Shown here: piece after piece, positions 25,662 to 33,772 of the stretch
Layout: each line of letters begins with the position of its first letter
Position numbering within the stretch: position 1 is the first letter of the stretch
From: Myxococcales bacterium
GTDB taxonomy: Bacteria; Myxococcota_A; Polyangia; Polyangiales; Polyangiaceae
Reading direction: 5' to 3'
Assembly (NCBI GenBank): GCA_021847645.1
Contig: JAJZQG010000064.1
Location: 1-37,270, forward strand
DNA: 37,270 nucleotides
Position numbers and translations under genes: made by a program
Notes under the pieces: generated by a model
What the model was told of the DNA's origin: nothing
The model's database searches: none
What the model saw: only the letters and a program-made list of their open reading frames with translations

Positions 25662-26411
25662 CTACGGCTGGTGGCCAAACGCTTCGGCGACCACTGCCGA
25701 GAAGTCCTCGAATCGGGCCTCGCATGGGGGGCCGTCGCTGTAGCGGTAGATCGGCCCGCCGTCGGCCGTCCGCGCCACGATGCTCGAGGACCGCGTACCG
25801 TAGCCGGGAACGTGGCAGCAGATGCTCGCGCGAGGATCGCCGTCACGCTCGTGGGTGCGCGCGATGTCCTGCAGCGAATCCAACAGCGAACCCAGATCCG
25901 GCGCGTCGGACACAGCCTGCTTCACGCGGGTCTCGGACCAGACACGCTTGGCGTCCCCCTCGCTGCCGACCGGCCAGTTCGTCGTGGCATGCACGCCCGG
26001 CTCCAGCCATTCGATGGCAGGCCGATCGTCGTAACGAACACGCATCGCGCGCGTGCCGTCGGACGCCACCATGTTGAAGGGGTTGTAGGCTCCCGCCCCT
26101 GTCGCGCTGACCGCGCCGTGCACCTGGTCGAGCGAGCGGCAGCCGAGCATGTCGAGACACAGCAGCCCGCGGGATCGCTTCGTCGGATCGGGCGCATGCA
26201 AGGTCAGATTGGTCAAGCCCACGAACAGGCCGTGCTCGTTGAGGCCGCACCAGGTGCCGCCCTCCTTCAGGTCCAAGCCGCAAAACACGGCGGGCTCACG
26301 ACGCACCAGACGCGGGCCCACCGAGGGCCGGCCGAGCATCTCGTCGCGGTTCGCCAGAACAACCAGCGGCGCAGCGTCAAGCACGCGATGGATCAAGACG
26401 AGGGTACACAT
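25662..26411 (-). CDS. NRDE-family (TANGO2-like) protein
   Basis: The protein has 249 residues. MCTLVLI starts with Met-Cys, so Cys2 could be an Ntn-type nucleophile after Met removal. The family-naming NRDE motif is at 21-24 (LANRDEM), followed by GGTWCGLNEHGLFVGLTN and YNPFNMVASDG, then TTNWPV. This is the NRDE/TANGO2 fold, found from bacteria to humans with a still debated role (haem or acyl-CoA handling has been proposed). No signal peptide. It lies between two lipoprotein genes on the same strand, 45 nt after the one upstream. Confidence 0.9.
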   Translation of the reverse strand: MCTLVLIHRVLDAAPLVVLANRDEMLGRPSVGPRLVRREPAVFCGLDLKEGGTWCGLNEHGLFVGLTNLTLHAPDPTKRSRGLLCLDMLGCRSLDQVHGAVSATGAGAYNPFNMVASDGTRAMRVRYDDRPAIEWLEPGVHATTNWPVGSEGDAKRVWSETRVKQAVSDAPDLGSLLDSLQDIARTHERDGDPRASICCHVPGYGTRSSSIVARTADGGPIYRYSDGPPCEARFEDFSAVVAEAFGHQP

Positions 26412-26456
26412 GTCATCGGTGAGTGGCGCCCACGCGCGGGGCCGAGAAGCGTCGCG

Positions 26457-27209
26457 TCATGGGCCGAGCACGCAGGTTCGCGCCCCCGAGCCCGGATACA
26501 GGGGATTGTCGCGGCATACCAGGCCCTGGCCGCATTGGTCATCCGAGGTGCAAGTGTCACACGTGCCATCGAGCTTGCCGTTGACCGGAGGCACCATGTG
26601 GCAGCTGCACTGCGGGCACGTGTCACTGCAAGCGGTCACCTTCGGGCACGTGCTGGTCGATTCGCACGACAACAAGGCCGACTGGTCCGCGCGGCAGAAG
26701 TTCATGGGCGTGCCGTTGCACGAAGGGTCGCCGTCGCACGGACCGGTGCCGCCCGAGGCGCCTGCGCCTCCGGTCCCGCCCGTGGCACTTCCGCCCGCGC
26801 CTCCGCCGCCGCTTCCCGCGCCTCCCGCGCCCCCGTCGAGCTGAAAGCAGCCGGCCAGCCCGTCGGGAACGCACGACGAGATTCCGGCGAGGGGCGTGCA
26901 AGACCAACCCGCAACGGAGGCGCAACTTGCGCAGGGCGCGGCGCAGTTCCACGCGCCCTCGGCTCGATAGCACAGCCCCGAACCGCACGACGCAATCGCC
27001 GCGCGGCAGGCTTCGAGCCCGGTGAGCACGAGGATATCATCCGGACACGACGCCGCGTCGAAAGGGGCCGCGCCCCCGGATCCGGCGGAACCACCCGTGC
27101 CGCCGGTGGCGGCGGATGGCGATTCATTGGTCTGTGCTGTCTTGCCGGAGCAGCCGGCCATCAAGGTCAGAGGAGAGAGGAGGATGATCAGCGTTGCGCG
27201 GGCTCGCAT
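26457..27209 (-). CDS. Cys-rich lipoprotein
   Basis: The protein has 250 residues, with a signal ending LTLMAGC (Cys20) and two Gly-rich linkers (about 34-48 and 127-155). Between and after the linkers are Cys-rich segments with patterns such as CPDDI, CGSGLCYR, CAAPCASC and a C-terminal CSDTCPQCSCH then CDTCTSDDQCGQGLVC. The last resembles the short EGF/dickkopf-like disulfide repeats of myxobacterial surface lipoproteins. Function unknown. The Shine-Dalgarno is weak. Confidence 0.8.
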   Translation of the reverse strand: MRARATLIILLSPLTLMAGCSGKTAQTNESPSAATGGTGGSAGSGGAAPFDAASCPDDILVLTGLEACRAAIASCGSGLCYRAEGAWNCAAPCASCASVAGWSCTPLAGISSCVPDGLAGCFQLDGGAGGAGSGGGGAGGSATGGTGGAGASGGTGPCDGDPSCNGTPMNFCRADQSALLSCESTSTCPKVTACSDTCPQCSCHMVPPVNGKLDGTCDTCTSDDQCGQGLVCRDNPLYPGSGARTCVLGP

Positions 27210-27281
27210 CGGTTGCGGAGTCGATGATACGCCACTCGGAACGCCGACGCCCGTTCCGAGGCATACGCGCGTGCGTCCGGG

Positions 27282-27446
27282 TCAGCCCCACAGGGGGATG
27301 ATCGTGACCCCTGGCTCTTCCGGGGGCTCGCTTCTGCGGCCCGGCTCCGGGTCCGGCGCGGGGATTTCCAGCTGTGGTTGGTGCTGGCGTTCCCGCCGTG
27401 ACTTCTCGCGCTCCCGCAGTTGCTCGATGATCCAAGGAGGCAGCAT
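27282..27446 (-). CDS. small conserved-looking protein
   Basis: A 54-residue protein, ATG at 27446 with AGGAG 9 nt upstream, TGA at 27282. It opens MLPPWIIEQLREREKSRRER, a short amphipathic start followed by a basic/acidic helix, then a Pro-rich middle (LEIPAPDPEPG) and ends GVTIIPLWG. The pattern 'MLPPxIIExxRRRE ... LEIPLP ... GVxII' recurs, from memory, in small uncharacterised proteins of many bacteria, which is why I call it real despite its length. No function can be given. It is the first of a minus-strand series, divergent from the L,D-transpeptidase gene 180 nt away. Confidence 0.75.
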   Translation of the reverse strand: MLPPWIIEQLREREKSRRERQHQPQLEIPAPDPEPGRRSEPPEEPGVTIIPLWG

Positions 27447-27626
27447 GTTCTCTCTCCTGATCCTTACCTAAGCACGAAGCATGCCCCTGCAACCGGGACG
27501 AGATTTCCACAAGCTGCATGGGATGCCCACGCTCGGTCGTTTCGGCCTTGGCAACGAACGGGGCGCGGACGCAACCGCGGCGACCCCCTTGTTCCGCCCT
27601 CTGATCGTGGTAGACCCGGCCATCCG

Positions 27627-29213
27627 ATGCGTCTGTCCACGCTTCGTCCCTCGTACGCGCGCCAGCTGGCTCTGAGCTTGATATCGCTGTGCGTCGTGGT
27701 GTCCTGCTCGAGAAAACCGGCTCCGGATTCCCACGCCCACGCGCCTGCGCAGCCGTCCTCCAGCGTCGTCGCCGCTTCGTCGGATTCGGCCGCGGTCTTG
27801 CCAGCGGCTTCGTCCTCGGCGGGTCCCGCGGCCGCATCGGTCAGTGCCTCGAGCGCGGCGCCGGACGGCACGGCTCCCACGTTTGGCGAGCATCGAATCT
27901 ACTCGCTGGCGATCGAGACCTATGTTCGCGCGGTGCCGAACCGCAAGGGGCGCGCCATCGGATACCTGCGCGTGGGCGAGAGCGCGGTGCGCAGCGAAGA
28001 GCCCGTGGGCACCGACGGGTGCAAGGACGGCTGGTACGCCGTGCAACCGCAGGGATACGTCTGCAATGGCGACAACGCCACGCTCGACCCGGACGCGCGC
28101 ATGCTGGCCTACGCCAGGCCGGCGTCGCGGGGGCAGCCGCTTCCGTTCGTCTATGCGGCAGTCAAGCCGCACGTGCCGTTCTACTACGCGCGCCTGCCGA
28201 AGCTCGAGGACATGCGGCGCATCGAAGGCGACGACGTGACGCAGAGCATCGCGAGCGCGAAAGCGAGCCCGGATCCGAACCTGGAGCTTTTGGGCGAGGC
28301 CATGACGGCGCCTCAAGGCTTGCTGGACGGCGAGCGTGTGCCGCGTCCGCCGGGCAGCGAGCCGCGCCTGCGGTTCAAGTTCCACACGGGCCGCGCCGAG
28401 CCCAGGACACGCCTGGCGTTGTCGTCGTGGTTCGAGGCCGAGGGGCGCCGGTTCGGCATCTCCTCTCAGCTCGATCTGGTGGCGCTCGACCGGGTCAAGC
28501 TGATCAAGCCGTCGTCGTTCCACGGGCTGCAGCTGGCGGACGGCGAGGGCTTGCCCGTGGGCTTTGTGCGCGGGGCGTCGGCGGTGGGATACAAGATCGG
28601 CGACGACGGCAAGGTCGGGGAGACGGTGAGGCTCGAGCATGGCGAGGCGCTGCGGCTCACGGGCAAGGACAGGAAGCAGGGCGGCGCGACGCTGGTGGAG
28701 TCGGCGGACGGCGTGTGGGTGGCCGAATCGGCGCTCATCGTGGTGGAGCCTCGGCCGCAGCCGCCGACGTTCGTGGACGGCGACGACATCCGCTGGATCG
28801 ACATTCACATTCGCAACCAGTCGCTGATTGCCTATCAGGGCAGGAGGCCGGTGTACGTGACGCTGGTCTCGACGGGCACGGGCGCCATGGGTGACCCGGA
28901 GACCACGCACGCGACGCCGCGAGGGATGTTCTCGATCTTCGCCAAGCACGTGTCGACGCGCATGTCGGGCGACGAGCTCGGCGCCGAGTACCAGATCGAC
29001 GACGTGCCCTACGTGCAGTACTTCCAGAAGAGCTATGCGCTGCATGGTGCGTTCTGGCATGACGACTTTGGCCATGTGCACAGCCATGGCTGCGTGAACC
29101 TGGCGCCGATCGACGCGGCGTGGCTGTTCGAGTTCACCACGCCCGAGGTACCGAAGGACTGGCACGGCGTGTTCGTGAAGTCCGGCGGAACGGTAGTGCT
29201 GATCGGCCCGTGA
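27627..29213 (+). CDS. L,D-transpeptidase lipoprotein
   Basis: The protein has 528 residues. A signal with lipobox VVVSC (Cys27) is followed by a Ser/Ala/Pro linker to about 85. An SH3-like region follows (VRAVPNRKGRAIGYLRVGE through DGWYAVQPQGYVC). The C-terminal YkuD catalytic domain carries TPRGMFSIFAKH and the active-site HSHGCVNL with Cys489. Such enzymes form or exchange peptidoglycan cross-links, or attach lipoproteins to the wall, in the periplasm. The domain order fits a large membrane-anchored type. The ATG at 27627 has no good Shine-Dalgarno but is the only start giving the signal. The MFS gene follows closely. Confidence 0.9.
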   Translation: MRLSTLRPSYARQLALSLISLCVVVSCSRKPAPDSHAHAPAQPSSSVVAASSDSAAVLPAASSSAGPAAASVSASSAAPDGTAPTFGEHRIYSLAIETYVRAVPNRKGRAIGYLRVGESAVRSEEPVGTDGCKDGWYAVQPQGYVCNGDNATLDPDARMLAYARPASRGQPLPFVYAAVKPHVPFYYARLPKLEDMRRIEGDDVTQSIASAKASPDPNLELLGEAMTAPQGLLDGERVPRPPGSEPRLRFKFHTGRAEPRTRLALSSWFEAEGRRFGISSQLDLVALDRVKLIKPSSFHGLQLADGEGLPVGFVRGASAVGYKIGDDGKVGETVRLEHGEALRLTGKDRKQGGATLVESADGVWVAESALIVVEPRPQPPTFVDGDDIRWIDIHIRNQSLIAYQGRRPVYVTLVSTGTGAMGDPETTHATPRGMFSIFAKHVSTRMSGDELGAEYQIDDVPYVQYFQKSYALHGAFWHDDFGHVHSHGCVNLAPIDAAWLFEFTTPEVPKDWHGVFVKSGGTVVLIGP

Positions 29214-29242
29214 CCATGACGGGCGAACCGACAGGGGGCACG

Positions 29243-30655
29243 ATGGTGCCCGAATCGCGCACGGACCGGCCGCTTCTTCTGCTCGTGTCGATCGGCTCAT
29301 TTCTTTCGGCGATGACCTCCAGCGTCATCAACGTGGCACTGCCGGACATGGCGCGGGAGTTCAACGTCGACCCGTCGACCGCGTCGTGGTTCGTTCTCTC
29401 TCAGATGCTCACGGTGACGGTGCTGTTGCTGCCGGCGGGGCGGCTGGGGGACATCGGGGGGCACGGGCGCGTGTATCTATGGGGCTCGGTGCTGTTCGGG
29501 CTGAGCGCGCTGGGGTGCGCCTACGCGCCGGGTGCGGCGAGTCTCATCGGCGCTCGGGTGGCCCAGGGGGTGGGCTCGGCGATGGTGATGGCGACCTCGC
29601 CCGCGCTGCTGACCCGATCGGTGCCGGCCAGCCGGCGCGGCTTCGCCCTGGGATTCATGTCGACAGCGCTGTACGTGGGATTGACGATCGGCCCGCCGGT
29701 CGGGGGCGCCATGGTCAAGCTGCTGGGCTGGCGCTCGATCTTCCAGGCGATGGCCGCGGCCACGCTGCCCATGATCGTCGCCGCCGTGTTCGTGCTTCCC
29801 CGAGAACATCGCGCCATGTCCCGGCCGCGATTCGACTGGCTCGGCGCCATGCTGATCGGCGCGGGCACGCTCTCGTTGCTGCTGGCTTGCACGCTCGGGC
29901 CCGGCTGGGGCGTAGGGCACCCGGCCACGATCGCCTTGGCCGCGACGTCGGTCGTGCTGCTGCCCGTGTTCGTGCGCGTCCAACTGACGAGCCGCGAGCC
30001 GACCGTGGACCTTCGCCTGTTTCGCTCCGTGGTGTTCTCGAGCGCGGCGCTCGGCGCGATGCTCAACTATGCGAGCCTGTTCATCGTCATCTACCTGCTG
30101 CCCTTCGCGTTGCGCGACGGACAGGGGATGACGCCCGAGGGGCTGGGGCGCGTGCTGTCGGCCGAGGCGGCGGGCATGGCGCTGCTGGCCTGGGGCTCGG
30201 GCTGGCTGTCGGATCGGATCGGTGGCCGCGGGCTGCTCGTGCTGGGGATGCTGGCGACCGCGGTCGGCATGGCAGGGCTGGCCGCGAGCTGGCCCACAAC
30301 CGGCCAGGCGCAGCCGTCTGCATGGATGTTCGTGATTGGCGCCGGCACGGGCGTGTTCATCTCGCCGAACCTGAGCGCCCTGATGGGCGCGGCGCCGGCG
30401 AACCGGCAAGGCATTGCCGGAGGCGTCCTGGCCCTGGCCCGCAACCTGGGCATGTCCTTCGGCGTGGCAGTCGCATCCGCGTTGTTCGGCACGGTCTTCG
30501 CGCAGGGCAAGCCGGTCACGCACTGGCCCGTGGAGGCCGACCATGTAGTGCGCACCGGGCTGCTCATCGGTGCGGTGTGCTCGGTGGCCGTGGCCGTGGT
30601 CTGCTTTGCCGGCCAGTCGCCCAGGTTCGATCGGCCCGCCGAACCCGGCTCGTAG
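29243..30655 (+). CDS. MFS exporter (DHA2/EmrB type)
   Basis: The protein has 470 residues and is strongly hydrophobic, with about 14 membrane segments. The start SIGSFLSAMTSSVINVALPDM is the TM1 motif C-like pattern of 14-TM drug:proton antiporters; GRLGDIGGHGRVYLWG (motif A) and the LIGARVAQGVGSAMVMATSPALL segment follow. It probably exports toxic compounds or secondary metabolites across the inner membrane. The ATG at 29243 has AGGGGG 6-8 nt upstream; an in-frame ATG at 29216, 3 nt after the transpeptidase stop, would add nine residues but lacks a Shine-Dalgarno. No partner membrane-fusion protein is nearby. Confidence 0.88.
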   Translation: MVPESRTDRPLLLLVSIGSFLSAMTSSVINVALPDMAREFNVDPSTASWFVLSQMLTVTVLLLPAGRLGDIGGHGRVYLWGSVLFGLSALGCAYAPGAASLIGARVAQGVGSAMVMATSPALLTRSVPASRRGFALGFMSTALYVGLTIGPPVGGAMVKLLGWRSIFQAMAAATLPMIVAAVFVLPREHRAMSRPRFDWLGAMLIGAGTLSLLLACTLGPGWGVGHPATIALAATSVVLLPVFVRVQLTSREPTVDLRLFRSVVFSSAALGAMLNYASLFIVIYLLPFALRDGQGMTPEGLGRVLSAEAAGMALLAWGSGWLSDRIGGRGLLVLGMLATAVGMAGLAASWPTTGQAQPSAWMFVIGAGTGVFISPNLSALMGAAPANRQGIAGGVLALARNLGMSFGVAVASALFGTVFAQGKPVTHWPVEADHVVRTGLLIGAVCSVAVAVVCFAGQSPRFDRPAEPGS

Positions 30656-30691
30656 TGCCCCTGCGCCCGGACGTGCTACCTTCCGACCCGC

Positions 30692-31237
30692 ATGTCCCCC
30701 TGGAGCCTGCTGTCGTCCTCACCTGCGTTTCGAACTCCCATCTTCGCGCTGCGCAAGGATCGCCTGCGCGCCCCGCGCAATGGCACCGAGCACGACTTCT
30801 ACGTGCTCGAGGCGGCCGATTGGGTGAATGTGGTGGCCCTGACCGCTGACAGCCAGATCGTGCTGGTGCGTCAGTATCGCCACGGCACGGGCGCCGTCGG
30901 CACGGAGATTCCCGGAGGCGTGGTGGAGCCGGGAGAGGCGCCGCTCGCGGCAGCCCGTCGCGAGCTGCTCGAGGAGACCGGATTCAGCGCCGAGGACTGG
31001 ACCCAGCTCGGGGTGATCGAGCCCAATCCGGCGTTGCAGAACAACAGGACGTGGACATTTCTGGCGCGGGGCGCGCGGAAGGTGGCCGAGCTGAACCTGG
31101 ATCCGGCGGAGGACATCGATGTGCAACTGCGCGCGCTGAGGGAGATACCGCAGCTGCTTCGCGGGGGCGAGATCACCCACTCGCTGGTGATGTGCGCGTT
31201 CATGCACCTGGCGCTGCAAGGTGGGCTGGCGCTGTAG
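30692..31237 (+). CDS. Nudix hydrolase, ADP-ribose pyrophosphatase-like
   Basis: The protein has 181 residues. The Nudix box is complete from Gly76: GVVEPGE-x7-RELLEETGF (76-98), with the preceding QYRHGTGAVGTEIPGG typical of the ADP-ribose pyrophosphatase group. These enzymes hydrolyse nucleoside diphosphates linked to another moiety, using Mg. The substrate itself is inferred from this resemblance. It lies 36 nt after the MFS gene and 38 nt before the racemase gene, all on the plus strand, so the three may be one transcript. Confidence 0.9.
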   Translation: MSPWSLLSSSPAFRTPIFALRKDRLRAPRNGTEHDFYVLEAADWVNVVALTADSQIVLVRQYRHGTGAVGTEIPGGVVEPGEAPLAAARRELLEETGFSAEDWTQLGVIEPNPALQNNRTWTFLARGARKVAELNLDPAEDIDVQLRALREIPQLLRGGEITHSLVMCAFMHLALQGGLAL

Positions 31238-31275
31238 GGCTTGCGCGGGGCGCCGCGACGGAAGGAGTGAATCGA

Positions 31276-32421
31276 ATGGGTCCGCTCAAGGGCATTCGGG
31301 TGCTGGAGCTGGCGGGGCTGGCGCCGGTTCCCTATTGTGGAATGATCCTGGCCGACTTCGGCGCCGACGTGGTGCGCGTGGACCGGCTGCGCCCCGGGCT
31401 ATTGCCCAGCCGCCCGGACGATCCGTTGGGGCGCGGAAAGCGATCGATTCGGCTGGATCTGAAGAAGCCGGCGTCGGCCGAGGTGCTGCTGCGGCTCATC
31501 GAGCAGGCGGACGTGCTTCTCGATCCGTTTCGCCCGGGCGTGCTGGAGCGCGCGGGGCTTGGGCCCGAGACCGCCCTGGGGCGCAACGGCCGGCTGGTCT
31601 ACGCGAGATTGACCGGCTGGGGGCAGACGGGCCCTTATGCAGCCATGGCGGGACACGACATCAACTACGTGGCAGTCTCGGGAGCGCTGTCACTGTGTGG
31701 TCGAGCGGGGCAGCCGCCGACCCCTCCGGCCAACCTGCTGGCGGACTTCGCGGGAGGCGGCCTGATGTGCGCCCTGGGCGTGATGATGGCGCTGTTCGAG
31801 CGGCATCAGTCGGGCAAGGGTCAGGTCATCGACGCGGCGATGGTCGACGGGGCGGCGAATCTGTCGGTGGCGCTGCACTACCTGCGGTACGTGGGAATCT
31901 GGCAGGATGCCCACGGGACCAACTGGTTCGACACGGGGGCGCCGTGGTATGACGTCTACGAGACGTCGGACGGCAAGTACATGTCGGTGGGTGCGTTCGA
32001 GCCGCAGTTCTTTGCGGAGCTGTTGCGGATTCTGGAGGTCGACGGCGGGGCGCTGGGGCACCCGATGGACCGGAGCCGGTGGCCGGAGATGCGCGCGGCC
32101 TTGGCGGCGCGATTCAAGGAGAAGAGCCGCGAGGAGTGGTGCACGGCCTTCGACGGCAAGGACGCTTGCGTGGCGCCGGTGCTGACGCTGGGGGACATGG
32201 GAGAGCACGCTCATATCCGGGACAGGGGCGTGCTGGTGCAGGGGCCGGGAGGCGTGCCGCAGCCGGCGCCGTCGCCGAGGCTCGATCGCACGCCGGGCAA
32301 GGCGGGCGCCACCGCGCCGCGCGACGGCGAGCACACGCGCGAGGTGCTGCGGGAGGCGGGCTTCGTGGCGGAGGACATCGAAGAGTGGATTCGAAATGCC
32401 GTCATCGGTGAGGCGGATTGA
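31276..32421 (+). CDS. alpha-methylacyl-CoA racemase (CoA-transferase family III)
   Basis: The protein has 381 residues, with AAGGAG before the ATG at 31276. It begins GPLKGIRVLELAGLAPVPYCGM as family III enzymes do. The catalytic set known from mycobacterial MCR is matched nearly position for position: His127 (GHDINYVAVSG), Asp157 (LADFAGGGLM) and Glu242 (GAFEPQF). GHDINY is specific for racemases over the CoA-transferases. It should interconvert R and S 2-methylacyl-CoA esters, as in branched-chain lipid breakdown or methyl-branched product formation. Its last 20 nt overlap the convergent membrane gene. A truncated, diverged copy of its 3' end lies at 36343-36569. Confidence 0.92.
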   Translation: MGPLKGIRVLELAGLAPVPYCGMILADFGADVVRVDRLRPGLLPSRPDDPLGRGKRSIRLDLKKPASAEVLLRLIEQADVLLDPFRPGVLERAGLGPETALGRNGRLVYARLTGWGQTGPYAAMAGHDINYVAVSGALSLCGRAGQPPTPPANLLADFAGGGLMCALGVMMALFERHQSGKGQVIDAAMVDGAANLSVALHYLRYVGIWQDAHGTNWFDTGAPWYDVYETSDGKYMSVGAFEPQFFAELLRILEVDGGALGHPMDRSRWPEMRAALAARFKEKSREEWCTAFDGKDACVAPVLTLGDMGEHAHIRDRGVLVQGPGGVPQPAPSPRLDRTPGKAGATAPRDGEHTREVLREAGFVAEDIEEWIRNAVIGEAD

Positions 32422-32976
32422 CCAGTTGTCGGGGAGAACACTCGACCGCCGGTCGGGCCTGCGATCTTGCCTCCCCGAGAGCCTCCCGGTCCTCGCGCAA
32501 CAAGCATCGCCGAGCAAGCTCGAGATCGTCGCTCGCCACGAACTGCTCGCCGGGGCGCGCAGCAAGCTCTTGCGCTGATGTCCGGATGGGGTCGCGCGAG
32601 ATCTCCTGGCCCCCGCGCGCCCTGGCCACCATCTGTCTTCCCACGGGCTTCAACGTGTCCTCCAGCTCGAGGGAAGACAGGTCCTCGAAAGCGGTGAAGG
32701 TGACGCCCGCGGGAGTCGAAGTGCAGTAGCCGCCTCGCGCGGGCGAGATCGAGAACTTCTTGTCTCGCGCTGCATCGATGAGCGCGGTGCCAACCATGAC
32801 GACCGCCAGCGGTGAGCAACCGATCAGGAAGCGCAGTGCCCATCCGACGTAGTCGGACGGGGGTCCGAGGAGGACGAGCGAGATGTCCAGCAAGTACGCG
32901 CCGCAGAGGACCGCGGCGAGGAAGACTGCCGCAATCTGCTTGAGCCGTGTGACCATCAGTCGTCAGCCTTCCTCGC
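32195..32976. repeat. long direct repeat, copy A
   Basis: About 780 nt covering the racemase 3' end, the membrane gene and its start region. It recurs in the same orientation at 36343-37132. Similarity begins at ACATGGGAG and ends just before a transposase remnant. The racemase part differs at about a quarter of residues, whereas the membrane-gene 5' half is nearly identical, so identity rises from left to right. Confidence 0.9.
32402..32956 (-). CDS. small membrane protein, copy A
   Basis: The protein has 184 residues from the ATG at 32956. Two hydrophobic stretches (about 8-30 and 38-60) make a membrane anchor or hairpin. A 120-residue polar domain follows, starting KKFSISPARGGYCTSTPAGV and FTAFEDLSSLELEDTLKPVG, which by pattern resembles a PH-like beta domain; I do not recognise the family. 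The gene ends inside the racemase 3' end (20-nt convergent overlap). The gene expected upstream of it is missing here: only a few codons of its tail remain before the transposase remnant. A frameshifted copy lies at 36359-37108. Confidence 0.7.
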   Translation of the reverse strand: MVTRLKQIAAVFLAAVLCGAYLLDISLVLLGPPSDYVGWALRFLIGCSPLAVVMVGTALIDAARDKKFSISPARGGYCTSTPAGVTFTAFEDLSSLELEDTLKPVGRQMVARARGGQEISRDPIRTSAQELAARPGEQFVASDDLELARRCLLREDREALGEARSQARPAVECSPRQLVNPPHR

Positions 32977-32977
32977 G

Positions 32978-33076
32978 CGCCTGGCCGCGATCGTTCGGCC
33001 GCCTCGTTTCCCGCTGTGGCGCTACCACGGCGTGCTGGCTCCGGGCGGGCCTTGGCGCAACCACATCGTGCCCGCG
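32978..33076 (+). pseudogene. IS91/Y2-type transposase remnant
   Basis: About 33 codons read RLAAIVRPPRFPLWRYHGVL, then APGGPWRNHIVP. This strongly recalls the 'LAALxPPPR...RYHGVLAP...R..IVP' segment near the end of Y2 (IS91-like) transposases. Nothing before or after continues the gene. The remnant begins exactly where the long direct repeat copy A ends. Family recognised from memory of this segment only. Confidence 0.55.
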
Positions 33077-33114
33077 AGCGTCCCTGATAACGACCTATGC
33101 TCGCCCAAGGGCCT

Positions 33115-33193
33115 CCTCCGGCCTCAAGACTCAGGTCTCAAGACTCAAGACTGCCGAGGAGCCGTCGTTGCTGGGAGCATCCCCCGAGCCTGC
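33115..33193. repeat. 79-bp direct repeat, left copy
   Basis: Matches 36264-36342 without gaps, 73 of 79 bases by my count. Its first part is built of 7-mers: CTCAAGA, CTCAGGT, CTCAAGA, CTCAAGA (33123-33150). It bounds the two-lipoprotein segment on the left. Confidence 0.92.
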
Positions 33194-33752
33194 TACACCG
33201 ACGCCGGACAAGCGGTCGTGGCGTCCCAACACATCCTACGTGCCCCACAGTGTCGGCGTGATGGGGGAGCGGCGTGCGCGCAACGGCGCGTGGCGCGGCG
33301 TCGAGGTGTGCGCGGTGATCGCGGATGAAAGGAGAAAACGCTTGGAAAGCCGACTCGCAGGGCGCAGGACCGACCGCGTGGAGGTTCGTGACGTGGCGGT
33401 GACGAAAGCACGTGGGCTTGCGTCGGCTTCTATGGGGCCAGAGTCCGGATCGTCAAGACATCGTGCATTCGTGGGCAGCTCATGGCGGCCAGTCGTGTAG
33501 CCCCGCTGATAGACATGTCAGCGGCAGCGGCGATCGGTGGGCGGACGCGCGGCGGTGGGAGTCGACATGCCACGCACGCGGCAGATGCTTGCGCTGCGGC
33601 CGTCGTGCGCGTGGGTAGCTTGGCCCGGTGATGACGGCCGACGTGTTCTGTGTTGAGGAGCACAATCCATGGATCCCAGTTCCGAGTCGAAATGCGTTGA
33701 CCGAATTTGCGTGCTCACGGATGATCCTCCTCCACCGAGCACGGAGGTGCGG
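33194..33752. other. gene-free stretch before the lipoprotein pair
   Basis: About 560 nt without a recognisable gene. One short frame (TTG at 33342, stop at 33500, 52 codons) has AAAGGAG upstream but a translation with no recognisable character. The right end carries the Shine-Dalgarno of the next gene. Confidence 0.5.
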
Positions 33753-33772
33753 ATGATGCGGACGATGCGATC

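Noticed and set aside
33342-33500. 52-codon frame starting at a TTG behind AAAGGAG
   Set aside because: The Shine-Dalgarno is good but the product has no recognisable character and sits in a rearranged, gene-free stretch; too weak to call.
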